Source: Ptiloglossa arizonensis
Lineage: Eukaryota > Arthropoda > Insecta > Hymenoptera > Colletidae
Reading direction: 5' to 3'
Length of the DNA stretch: 64,000 nt
Assembly: GCF_051014685.1 (NCBI RefSeq)
Contig: NW_027478873.1
Coordinates: 248,001 to 312,000, forward strand
Translations under genes and position numbers: made by a program
Notes under the pieces: model-generated
What the model was told of the DNA's origin: nothing
The model's input: the letters and a program-made list of their open reading frames with translations, nothing else
The model's database searches: none
Part shown: in pieces, positions 39,301 through 52,270 of the stretch
Layout: each line of letters starts with the position of its first letter
How positions within the stretch are numbered: position 1 is the first letter of the stretch

Positions 39301-42300
39301 CTCGAGAATTTCCTGTTGCATCTGAAGCAGAAACTCGCCCGATTACAACGGTATGTGTATTTTTGCCCTGGACCATAGTAGTTATTGGTTTCGAGTATCA
39401 GACTTGCGAAAATTTGGATGGTTTCTCAACCATTCCATAACTTCAAACTCCCATATCACGCGAACGGATTGACGAACTCGAGAAATTCCTGTTGCATCTG
39501 AAAGCAGAAACTCGCCCGTTTACAATGGTATGTGTACTCTTGCCCTAGGCCATAGTAGTTATTGGTTTCGAGTATCAGACTTGCGAAAACTTTGATGGTT
39601 TCTTAACCATTCCTTAACTTCAAACTCCCATATCACGCGAACGGATTGACGAACTCGAGAAATTCCTGTTGCATCTGAAAGCAGAAACTCGCCCGTTTAC
39701 AATGGTATGTGTACTCTTGCCCTAGGCCATAGTAGTTATTGGTTTCGAGTATCAGACTTGCGAAAACTTTGATGGTTTCTTAACCATTCCTTAACTTCAA
39801 ACTCCCATATCTCGCGAACGGATTGACGAACTCGAGAAATTCCTGTTGCATCTGAAAGTTGAAACTCGCCCGATTACAACGGTATGTGTATTTTTGCTCT
39901 AGACCATAGTAGTTATTGGTTTCGAGTATAAGACTTGCGAAAATTTTTATGGTTTCTCAACCATTCCATAACTTCAAACTCCCGTATATGCGAACGGATT
40001 GACGAACTCGAGAAATTCCTGTTGCATCTGAAAGCAGAAACTCGCTCGATTACAACGGTTTGTGCATTTTTTCCCTAGGCCATAGTAGTTATTGGTTTCG
40101 AGTATAAGACTTGCGAAAATTTTTATGGTTTCTCAACCATTCCTCAATTTCAAACTCGCATATCTCGCGAACGGATTGACGAACTCGAGAATTTCCTGTT
40201 GCATCTGAAGCAGAAACTCGCCCGATTACAACGGTATGTGTATTTTTGCCCTGGACCATAGTAGTTATTGGTTTCGAGTATCAGACTTGCGAAAATTTGG
40301 ATGGTTTCTCAACCATTCCATAACTTCAAACTCCCATATCACGCGAACGGATTGACGAACTCGAGAAATTCCTGTTGCATCTGAAAGCAGAAACTCGCCC
40401 GTTTACAATGGTATGTGTACTCTTGCCCTAGGCCATAGTAGTTATTGGTTTCTAGTATCAGACTTGCGAAAATTTTGATGGTTTCTCAAACATTCCATAA
40501 CTTCAAACTCCCATATATGCGAACGGATTGATGAACTCGAGAAATTCCTGTTGCATCTGAAAGCAGAAACTCGCCCGATTATAACGGTTTGTGCATTTTT
40601 GCCCTAGGCCATAGTAGTTATTGGTTTCGAGTATCAGATTCCGAAAATTTTGTAGGTTTCTCAACCATTCCTCAATTTCAAACTCGCATATCTCGCGAAC
40701 GGATTGACGAACTCGAGAAATTCCTGTTGCATCTGAAAGCAGAAACTCGCCCGATTACAACGGTGTGTGTACCCTTCCCCTAGGCCATTGCAGTTATTGT
40801 TTTCGAATATCAGACTTGCGAAAACTTTGATGGTTTCTCGACCATTCCTCAATTTCAAACTCGCATATCTCGCGAACGGATTGACGAACTCGAGAAATTC
40901 ATGTTGCATCTGAAAGTTGAAACTCGCCCGATTACAACGGTATGTGTATTTTTGCTCTAGACCATAGTAGTTATTGGTTTCGAGTATAAGACTTGCGAAA
41001 ATTCTTATGGTTTCTCAACCATTCCTCAATTTCAAACTCGCATATCTCGCGAACGGATTGACGAACTCGAGAAATTCCTGTTGCATCTGAAAGTAGAAAC
41101 TCGCCCGATTACAGTGGTGTGTGCACTTTTCCCCTAGGCCATTCCAGTTATTGGTTTCGAGTATCAGACTTGCGAAAATTTTGATGGTTTCTCAACCATT
41201 CCATAAGTTCAAACTCCCATATATGCGAACGGATTGACGAACTCGAGAAATTCCTGTTGCATCTGAAAGCAGAAACTCGCCCGATTACAACGGGATGTGC
41301 ATTTTTGCCCTAGGCCATACTAGTCATTGGTTTCGAGTATAAGACGTGCGAAAATTTTGATGGTGTCTCAACCATTCCTTAACTTCGAACTCCCATATCT
41401 CGCGAACGCATTGACGAACTCGAGAAATTCCTGTTGCATCTGAAAGCAGAAACTCGCCCGTTTACAATGGTATGTGTACTCTTGCCCTAGGCCATAGTAG
41501 TTATTGGTTTCGAGTATCAGACTTGCGAAAACTTTGATGGTTTCTTAACCATTCCTTAACTTCAAACTCCCATATCACGCGAACGGATTGACGAACTCGA
41601 GAAATTCCTGTTGCATCTGAAAGCAGAAACTCGCCCGTTTACAATGGTATGTGTACTCTTGCCCTAGGCCATAGTAGTTATTGGTTTCGAGTATCAGACT
41701 TGCGAAAACTTTGATGGTTTCTTAACCATTCCTTAACTTCAAACTCCCATATCTCGCGAACGGATTGACGAACTCGAGAAATTCCTGTTGCATCTGAAAG
41801 TTGAAACTCGCCCGATTACAACGGTATGTGTATTTTTGCTCTAGACCATAGTAGTTATTGGTTTCGAGTATAAGACTTGCGAAAATTTTTATGGTTTCTC
41901 AACCATTCCATAACTTCAAACTCCCGTATATGCGAACGGATTGACGAACTCGAGAAATTCCTGTTGCATCTGAAAGCAGAAACTCGCCCGATTACAACGG
42001 TTTGTGTATTTTTGCCCTGGACCATAGTAGTTATTGGTTTCGAGTATCAGATTCCGAAAATTTTGATGGTTTCTCAACCATCCCTTAACTTCAAACTCCC
42101 ATATCTCGCGAACGGATTGACGAACTCGAGAAATTCCTGTTGCATCTGAAAGTAGAAACTCGCCCGATTACAATGGTGTGTGTACTTTTCCCCTAGGCCA
42201 TTCCAGTTATTGGTTTCGAGTATCAGACTTGCGAAAATTTTGATGGTTTCTCAACCATTCCATAAATTCGAACTCCCATATCACGCGAACGGATTGACGA

Positions 42301-45300
42301 ACTCGAGAAATTCCTGTTGCATCTGAATGCAGAAACTCGCCCGATTACAACGGTTTGTGCATTTTTGCCCTAGACCATAGTAGTTATTGGTTTCGAGTAT
42401 AAGACTTGCGAAAATTTTTATGGTTTCTCAACCATTCCTCAATTTCAAACTCGCATATCTCGCGAACGGATTGACGAACTCGAGAAATTCCTGTTGCATC
42501 TGAAAGTTGAAACTCGCCCGATTACAACGGTATGTGTATTTTTGCTCTAGACCATAGTAGTTATTGGTTTCGAGTATAAGACTTGCGAAAATTTTTATGG
42601 TTTCTCAACCATTCCTCAATTTCAAACTCGCATATCTCGCGAACGGATTGACGAACTCGAGAAATTCCTGTTGCATCTGAAAGTAGAAACTCGCCCGATT
42701 ACAATGGTGTGTGCACTTTTCCCCTAGGCCATTCCAGTTATTGGTTTCGAGTATCAGACTTGCGAAAATTTTGATGGTTTCTCAACCATTCCATAAGTTC
42801 AAACTCCCATATATGCGAACGGATTGACGAACTCGAGAAATTCCTGTTGCATCTGAAAGCAGAAACTCGCCCGATTACAACGGGATGTGCATTTTTGCCC
42901 TAGGCCATACTAGTCATTGGTTTCGAGTATAAGACGTGCGAAAATTTTGATGGTGTCTCAACCATTCCTTAACTTCGAACTCCCATATCTCGCGAACGCA
43001 TTGACGAACTCGAGAAATTCCTGTTGCATCTGAAAGCAGAAACTCGCCCGTTTACAATGGTATGTGTACTCTTGCCCTAGGCCATAGTAGTTATTGGTTT
43101 CGAGTATCAGACTTGCGAAAACTTTGATGGTTTCTTAACCATTCCTTAACTTCAAACTCCCATATCTCGCGAACGGATTGACGAACTCGAGAAATTCCTG
43201 TTGCATCTGAAAGTTGAAACTCGCCCGATTACAACGGTATGTGTATTTTTGCTCTAAACCATAGTAGTTATTGGTTTCGAGTATAAGACTTGCGAAAATT
43301 TTTATGGTTTCTCAACCATTCCATAACATCAAACTCCCGTATATGCGAACGGATTGACGAACTCGAGAAATTCCTGTTGCATCTGAAAGCAGAAACTCGC
43401 TCGATTACAACGGTTTGTGCATTTTTGCCCTAGGCCATAGTAGTTATTGGTTTCGAGTATAAGACTTGCGAAAATTTTTATGGTTTCTCAACCATTCCTC
43501 AATTTCAAACTCGCATATCTCGCGAACGGATTGACGAACTCGAGAATTTCCTGTTGCATCTGAAGCAGAAACTCGCCCGATTACAACGGTATGTGTATTT
43601 TTGCCCTGGACCATAGTAGTTATTGGTTTCGAGTATCAGACTTGCGAAAATTTGGATGGTTTCTCAACCATTCCATAACTTCAAACTCCCATATCACGCG
43701 AACGGATTGACGAACTCGAGAAATTCCTGTTGCATCTGAAAGCAGAAACTCGCCCGTTTACAATGGTATGTGTACTCTTGCCCTAGGCCATAGTAGTTAT
43801 TGGTTTCTAGTATCAGACTTGCGAAAATTTTGATGGTTTCTCAAACATTCCATAACTTCAAACTCCCATATATGCGAACGGATTGATGAACTCGAGAAAT
43901 TCCTGTTGCATCTGAAAGCAGAAACTCGCCCGATTATAACGGTTTGTGCATTTTTGCCCTAGGCCATAGTAGTTATTGGTTTCGAGTATCAGATTCTGAA
44001 AATTTTGTAGGTTTCTCAACCATTCCTCAATTTCAAACTCGCATATCTCGCGAACGGATTGACGAACTCGAGAAATTCCTGTTGCATCTGAAAGCAGAAA
44101 CTCGCCCGATTACAACGGTGTGTGTACCCTTCCCCTAGGCCATTGCAGTTATTGTTTTCGAATATCAGACTTGCGAAAACTTTGATGGTTTCTCGACCAT
44201 TCCTCAATTTCAAACTCGCATATCTCGCGAACGGATTGACGAACTCGAGAAATTCCTGTTGCATCTGAAAGTTGAAACTCGCCCGATTACAACGGTATGT
44301 GTATTTTTGCTCTAGACCATAGTAGTTATTGGTTTCGAGTATAAGACTTGCGAAAATTTTTATGGTTTCTCAACCATTCCTCAATTTCAAACTCGCATAT
44401 CTCGCGAACGGATTGACGAACTCGAGAAATTCCTGTTGCATCTGAAAGTAGAAACTCGCCCGATTACAGTGGTGTGTGCACTTTTCCCCTAGGCCATTCC
44501 AGTTATTGGTTTCGAGTATCAGACTTGCGAAAATTTTGATGGTTTCTCAACCATTCCATAAGTTCAAACTCCCATATATGCGAACGGATTGACGAACTCG
44601 AGAAATTCCTGTTGCATCTGAAAGCAGAAACTCGCCCGATTACAACGGGATGTGCATTTTTGCCCTAGGCCATACTAGTCATTGGTTTCGAGTATAAGAC
44701 GTGCGAAAATTTTGATGGTGTCTCAACCATTCCTTAACTTCGAACTCCCATATCTCGCGAACGCATTGACGAACTCGAGAAATTCCTGTTGCATCTGAAA
44801 GCAGAAACTCGCCCGTTTACAATGGTATGTGTACTCTTGCCCTAGGCCATAGTAGTTATTGGTTTCGAGTATCAGACTTGCGAAAACTTTGATGGTTTCT
44901 TAACCATTCCTTAACTTCAAACTCCCATATCACGCGAACGGATTGACGAACTCGAGAAATTCCTGTTGCATCTGAAAGCAGAAACTCGCCCGTTTACAAT
45001 GGTATGTGTACTCTTGCCCTAGGCCATAGTAGTTATTGGTTTCGAGTATCAGACTTGCGAAAACTTTGATGGTTTCTTAACCATTCCTTAACTTCAAACT
45101 CCCATATCTCGCGAACGGATTGACGAACTCGAGAAATTCCTGTTGCATCTGAAAGTTGAAACTCGCCCGATTACAACGGTATGTGTATTTTTGCTCTAGA
45201 CCATAGTAGTTATTGGTTTCGAGTATAAGACTTGCGAAAATTTTTATGGTTTCTCAACCATTCCATAACTTCAAACTCCCGTATATGCGAACGGATTGAC

Positions 45301-47300
45301 GAACTCGAGAAATTCCTGTTGCATCTGAAAGCAGAAACTCGCCCGATTACAACGGTTTGTGCATTTTTGCCCTAGGCCATAGTAGTTATTGGTTTCGAGT
45401 ATAAGACTTGCGAAAATTTTTATGGTTTCTCAACCATTCCTCAATTTCAAACTCGCATATCTCGCGAACGGATTGACGAACTCGAGAATTTCCTGTTGCA
45501 TCTGAAGCAGAAACTCGCCCGATTACAACGGTATGTGTATTTTTGCCCTGGACCATAGTAGTTATTGGTTTCGAGTATCAGACTTGCGAAAATTTGGATG
45601 GTTTCTCAACCATTCCATAACTTCAAACTCCCATATCACGCGAACGGATTGACGAACTCGAGAAATTCCTGTTGCATCTGAAAGCAGAAACTCGCCCGTT
45701 TACAATGGTATGTGTACTCTTGCCCTAGGCCATAGTAGTTATTGGTTTCTAGTATCAGACTTGCGAAAATTTTGATGGTTTCTCAAACATTCCATAACTT
45801 CAAACTCCCATATATGCGAACGGATTGATGAACTCGAGAAATTCCTGTTGCATCTGAAAGCAGAAACTCGCCCGATTATAACGGTTTGTGCATTTTTGCC
45901 CTAGGCCATAGTAGTTATTGGTTTCGAGTATCAGATTCCGAAAATTTTGTAGGTTTCTCAACCATTCCTCAATTTCAAACTCGCATATCTCGCGAACGGA
46001 TTGACGAACTCGAGAAATTCCTGTTGCATCTGAAAGCAGAAACTCGCCCGATTACAACGGTGTGTGTACCCTTCCCCTAGGCCATTGCAGTTATTGTTTT
46101 CGAATATCAGACTTGCGAAAACTTTGATGGTTTCTCGACCATTCCTCAATTTCATACTCGCATATCTCGCGAACGGATTGACGAACTCGAGAAATTCCTG
46201 TTGCATCTGAAAGCAGAAACTCGCCCGATTACAACGGTATGTGTATTTTTGCCCTGGACCATAGTAGTTATTGGTTTCGAGTATCAGATTCCGAAAATTT
46301 TGATGGTTTCTCAACCATTCCTTAACTTCAAACTCCCATATCTCGCGAACGGATAGACGAACTCGAGAAATTCCTGTTGCATCTGAAAGTAGAAACTTGC
46401 CCGATTACAATGGTGTGTGTACTTTTCCCCTAGGCCATTCCAGTTATTGGTTTCGAGTATCAGACTTGCGAAAATTTTGATGGTTTCTCAACCATTCCAT
46501 AACTTCAAACTCCCATATATGCGAACGGATTGACGAACTCGAGAAATTCCTGTTGCATCTGAAAGCAGAAACTCGCCCGATTACAACGGGATGTGCATTT
46601 TTGCCCTAGGCCATAGTAGTTATTGGTTTCGAGTATAAGACATGCGAAAATTTTGATGGTGTCTCAACCATTCCTTAACTTCGAACTCCCATATCTCGCG
46701 AACGGATTGACGAACTCGAGAAATTCCTGTTGCATCTGAAAGCAGAAACTCGCCCGATTACAACGGTATTTGTATTTTTCCCCTAGGCCATTGTAGTTAT
46801 TGCTTTCGAGTATCAGACATGCGAAAACTTTGATGGTTTCTCAACCATTCCTTAACTTCAAACTCCGATATCTCGCGAACGGATTGACGAAATCGAGAAA
46901 TTCCTGTTGCATCTGAAAGTAGAAACTCGCCCGATTACAATGGTGTGTGTACTTTTCCCCTAGGCCATTGCAGTTATTGGTTTCGAGTATCAGACTTGCG
47001 AAAACTTTGATGGTTTCTCAACCATTCCTTAACTTCAAACTCCCATATCTCGCGAACGGATTGACGAACTCGAGAAATTCCTGTTTCATCTGAAAGTAGA
47101 AACTCGCCCGATTACAATGGTGTGTGTACTTTTCCCCTAGGCCATTCCAGTTATTGATTTCTAGTATCAGACTTGCGAAAATTTTGATGGTTTCTCAAAC
47201 ATTCCATAACTTCAAACTCCCATATATGCGAACGGATTGATGAACTCGAGAAATTCCTGTTGCATCTGAAAGCAGAAACTCGCCCGATTATAACGGTTTG
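33350..47300. repeat. Nested 24-monomer HOR region, main period 4,238 bp
   Basis: The AAATTTGGATGG variant lies at 36061, 39416, 40299, 43654 and 45596. The pairs 36061/40299 and 39416/43654 share a 4,238-bp spacing (24 monomers). The TTTTTTCCCTAGG variant at 35823 and 40061 and the ATTACAGTGG variant near 36878 and 41116 agree. Internal spacings of 1,590 bp (9-mer; GTGTGCACTTTT at 33351/34941, 36883/38473 and 41121/42711), 1,942 bp (11-mer), 3,355 bp (19-mer) and 1,412 bp (8-mer) show repeated unequal exchange within the large unit. A 2-bp deletion, CATCTGAAGCAG, marks one monomer class here. Confidence 0.85.
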
Positions 47301-49500
47301 TGCATTTTTGCCCTAGGCCATAGTAGTTATTGGTTTCGAGTATCAGATTCCGAAAATTTTGTAGGTTTCTCAACCATTCCTCAATTTCAAACTCGCATAT
47401 CTCGCGAACGGATTGACGAACTCGAGAAATTCCTGTTGCATCTGAAAGCAGAAACTCGCCCGATTACAACGGTGTGTGTACCCTTCCCCTAGGCCATTGC
47501 AGTTATTGGTTTCGAATATCAGACTTACGAAAACTTTGATGGTTTCTCGACCATTCCTCAATTTCATACTCGCATATCTCGCGAACGGATTGACGAACTC
47601 GAGAAATTCCTGTTGCATCTGAAAGCAGAAACTCGCCCGATTACAGCGGTATGTGTATTTTTGCCCTGGACCATAGTAGTTATTGGTTTCGAGTATCAGA
47701 TTCCGAAAATTTTGATGGTTTCTCAACCATTCCTTAACTTCAAACTCCCATATCTCGCGAACGGATTGACGAACTCGAGAAATTCCTGTTGGATCTGAAA
47801 GTAGAAACTTGCCCGATTACAATGGTGTGTGTACTTTTCCCCTAGGCCATTCCAGTTATTGGTTTCGAGTATCAGACTTGCGAAAATTTTGATGGTTTCT
47901 CAACCATTCCATAACTTCAAACTCCCATATATGCGAACGGATTGACGAACTCGAGAAATTCCTGTTGCATCTGAAAGCAGAAACTCGCCCGATTACAACG
48001 GGATGTGCATTTTTGCCCTAGGCCATAGTAGTTATTGGTTTCGAGTATAAGACATGCGAAAATTTTGATGGTGTCTCAACCATTCCTTAACTTCGAACTC
48101 CCATATCTCGCGAACGGATTGACGAACTCGAGAAATTCCTGTTGCATCTGAAAGCAGAAACTCGCCGGATTACAACGGTATTTGTATTTTTCCCCTAGGC
48201 CATTGTAGTTATTGCTTTCGAGTATCAGACATGCGAAAACTTTGATGGTTTCTCAACCATTCCTTAACTTCAAACTCCGATATCTCGCGAACGGATTGAC
48301 GAACTCGAGAAATTCCTGTTGCATCTGAAAGTAGAAACTCGCCCGATTACAATGGTGTGTGTACTTTTCCCCTAGGCCATTGCAGTTATTGGTTTCGAGT
48401 ATCAGACTTGCGAAAACTTTGATGGTTTCTCAACCATTCCTTAACTTCAAACTCCCATATCTCGCGAACGGATTGACGAACTCGAGAAATTCCTGTTGCA
48501 TCTGAAAGTAGAAACTCGCCCGATTACAATGGTGTGTGTACTTTTCCCCTAGGCCATTCCAGTTATTGGTTTCGAGTATCAGACTTGCGAAAATTTTGAT
48601 GGTTTCTCAACCATTCCATAACTTCAAGCTCCCATATCACGCGAACGGATTGACGAACTCGGGAAATTCCTGTTGCATCTGAAAGCAGAAACTCGCCCGA
48701 TTACAACGGTTTGTGCATTTTTGCCCTAGACCATAGTAGTTATTGGTTTCGAGTATAAGACTTGCGAAAATTTTGATGGTTTCTCAACCTTTCCTCAATT
48801 TCAAACTCGCATATCTCGCGAACGGATTGACGAACTCGAGAATTTCCTGTTGCATCTGAAAGCAGAAACTCGCCCGATTACAACGGTATGTGTATTTTTG
48901 CCCTGGACCATAGTAGTTATTGGTTTCGAGTATCAGACTTGCGAAAATTTTGATGGTTTCTCAACCATTCCATAACTTCAAACTCCCATATCACGCGAAC
49001 GGATTGACGAACTCGAGAAATTCCTGTTGCATCTGAAAGCAGAAACTCGCCCGTTTACAATGGTATGTGTACTCTTGCCCTAGGCCATAGTAGTTATTGG
49101 TTTCTAGTATCAGACTTGCGAAAATTTTGATGGTTTCTCAACCATTCCATAACTTCAAACTCCCGTATATGCGAACGGATTGACGAACTCGAGAAATTCC
49201 TGTTGCATCTGAAAGCAGAAACTCGCCCGATTACAACGGTTTGTGCATTTTTGCCCTAGGCCATAGTAGTTATTGGTTTCGAGTATCAGATTCCAAAAAT
49301 TTTGTAGGTTTCTCAACCTTTCTTCAATTTCAAACCCGCATATCTCGCGAACGGATTGACGAACTCGAGAAATTCCTGTTGCATCTGAAAGTAGAAACTT
49401 GCCCGATTACAATGGTGTGTGTACTTTTCTCCTAGGCCATTCCAATTATTGGTTTCGAGTATCAGACTTGCGTAAATTTTGATGGTTTCTCAACCATTCC
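47300..49500. repeat. Downstream copy of the 25.4-27.6 kb satellite segment
   Basis: Matches 25400-27600 at a constant offset of 21,894 bp. It shares GAATATCAGACTTACG, the ATTTCTAGTATC class and the CCAAAAATTTTGTAGG monomer near 49287. Confidence 0.78.
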
Positions 49501-49753
49501 ATAACTTCAAACTCCCATATATGCGAACGGATTGACGAACTCGAGACATTCCTGTTGCATCTGAAAGCAGAAACTCGCCCGATTACAACGGTATTTGTAT
49601 TTTTCCCCTAGGCCATTGCAGTTATTGCTTTCGAGTATCAGACTTGCGAAAATTTTGATGGTTTCTCAACCGTTCCTCAATTTCAAACTCGCATATCTCG
49701 CGAACGGATTGACGAACTCGAGAAATTCCTGTTGCATCTGAAAGCAGAAACTC

Positions 49754-49770
49754 GCCCGATTACAACGATG
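49754..49770. promoter_or_regulatory. CENP-B-box-like 17-mer in a satellite monomer
   Basis: GCCCGATTACAACGATG compared with the reverse-strand CENP-B box pattern NCCCGNNTNNNNCGAAN matches 8 of 9 essential positions; the last A is T. The same monomer class recurs near 52766, 52943, 55674, 55851, 58145, 61585 and 62642. Most other monomers carry CAACGGTA (7 of 9) or CAATGGTG (6 of 9). Chance similarity cannot be excluded. Confidence 0.3.
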
Positions 49771-50479
49771 TGTTCTTTTCCCCTAGGCCATTGCAGTTAT
49801 TGGTTTCGAGTATCAGACTTGCGAAAACTTTGATGGTTTCTCAACCATTCCTCAATTTCAAACTCGCATATCTCGCGAACGGATTGACGAACTCGAGAAA
49901 TTCCTGTTGCATCTGAAAGCAGAAACTCGCCCGATTACAACGGTATTTGTATTTTTCCCCTAGGCCATTGCAGTTATTGCTTTCGAGTATCAGACTTGCG
50001 AAAACTTTGATGGTTTCTCAACCATTCCTTAACTTCAAACTCCCATATCTCGCGAACGGATTGACGAACTCGAGAAATTCCTGTTGCATCTGAAAGCAGA
50101 AACTCGCCCGATTACAACGGTTTGTGCATTTTTGCCCTAGGCCATAGTAGTTATTGGTTTCAAGTATCAGATTCCGAAAATTTTGATGGTTTCCCAACCA
50201 TTCCTCAATTTCAAACTCGCATATCTCGCGAACGGATTGACGAACTCGAGAAATTCCTGTTGCATCTGAAAGCAGAAACTCGCCCGATTACAACGGTATT
50301 TGTATTTTTCCCCTAGGCCATTGTAGTTATTGCTTTGGAGTATCAGACATGCGAAAACTTTGATGGTTTCTCAACCATTCCTTAACTTCAAACTCCCATA
50401 TCTCGCGAACGGATTGACGAACTCGAGAAATTCCTGTTGCATCTGAAAGTAGAAACTAGCCCGATTACAGTGGTGTGTG

Positions 50480-52270
50480 TACTTATCCCTTAGGCCATTC
50501 CAGCTATTGGTTTCGTGTATCAGACTTGCGAAATTTTTGATTGTTTCTCAACCATTCCTTAACTTCAAACTCCCATATCTCGCGAACGGATTGACGAACT
50601 CGAGAAATTCCTATTGTATTTGAAGGTAGAAACTCGCCCGATTACAATGGTGTGTGTACTTTTCCCCTAGGACATTGCAGTTATTGGTCTCGAGTATCAG
50701 ACTTGCGAAAACTTTGATGGTTTCTCAACCATTCCTCAATTTCAAACTCGCATATCTCGCGAACGGATTGACGAACTCGAGAAATTCCTGTTGCATCTGA
50801 AAGCAGAAACTCGCCCGATTACAACGGTATTTGTATTTTTCCCCTAGGCCATTGTAGTTATTGCTTTGGAGTATCAGACATGCGAAAATTTTGATGGTTT
50901 CTCAACCATTCCTTAACTTCAAACTCCCATATCTCGCGAACGGATTGACGAACTCGAGAAATTCCTGTTGCATCTGAAAGCAGAAACTCGCCCGATTACA
51001 ACGGTATTTGTATTTTTCCCCTAGGCCATTGTAGTTATTGCTTTGGAGTATCAGACATGCGAAAACTTTGATGGTTTCTCAACCATTCCTTAATTTCAAA
51101 CTCCCATATCTCGCGAACGGATTGACGAACTCGAGAAATTCCTATTGTATTTGAAGGTAGAAACTCGCCCGATTACAATGGTGTGTGTACTTTTCCCCTA
51201 GGCCATTGCAGTTATTGGTCTCGAGTATCAGACTTGCGAAAACTTTGATGGTTTCACAACCATTCCTTAACTTCAAACTCCCATATCTCGAGAACGGATT
51301 GACGAGCTCGAGAAATTCCTATTGTATTTGAAGGTAGAAACTAGCCCGATTACAGTGGTGTGTGTACTTTTCCCTTAGGCCATTCCAGCTATTGGTTTCG
51401 TGTATCAGACTTGCGAAATTTTTGATTGTTTCTCAACCATTCCTTAACTTCAAACTCCCATATCTCGCGAACGGATTGACGAACTCGAGAAATTCCTATT
51501 GTATTTGAAGGTAGAAACTCGCCCGATTACAATGGTGTGTGTACTTTTCCCCTAGGACATTGCAGTTATTGGTCTCGAGTATCAGACTTGCGAAAACTTT
51601 GATGGTTTCTCAACCATTCCTCAATTTCAAACTCGCATATCTCGCGAACGGATTGACGAACTCGAGAAATTCCTGTTGCATCTGAAAGCAGAAACTCGCC
51701 CGATTACAACGGTATTTGTATTTTTCCCCTAGGCCATTGTAGTTATTGCTTTGGAGTATCAGACATGCGAAAACTTTGATGGTTTCTCAACCATTCCTTA
51801 ACTTCAAACTCCCATATCTCGCGAACGGATTGACGAACTCGAGAAATTCCTGTTGCATCTGAAAGCAGAAACTCGCCCGATTACAACGGTATTTGTATTT
51901 TTCCCCTAGGCCATTGTAGTTATTGCTTTGGAGTATCAGACATGCGAAAACTTTGATGGTTTCTCAACCATTCCTTAATTTCAAACTCCCATATCTCGCG
52001 AACGGATTGACGAACTCGAGAAATTCCTATTGTATTTGAAGGTAGAAACTCGCCCGATTACAATGGTGTGTGTACTTTTCCCCTAGGCCATTGCAGTTAT
52101 TGGTCTCGAGTATCAGACTTGCGAAAACTTTGATGGTTTCACAACCATTCCTTAACTTCAAACTCCCATATCTCGAGAACGGATTGACGAGCTCGAGAAA
52201 TTCCTATTGTATTTGAAGGTAGAAACTCGCCCGATTACAATGGTGTGTGTACTTTTCCCCTAGGCCATTG
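50480..52270. repeat. 5-monomer HOR, period 885 bp, two copies
   Basis: The CCAGCTATTGGTTTCGTG variant at about 50500 and 51385 and the TCCTATTGTATTTGAAGG class recur with an 885-bp period. Sites reading ATCTCGAGAACGG in place of ATCTCGCGAACGG mark particular positions of the unit (near 51287 and 52170). Confidence 0.8.
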
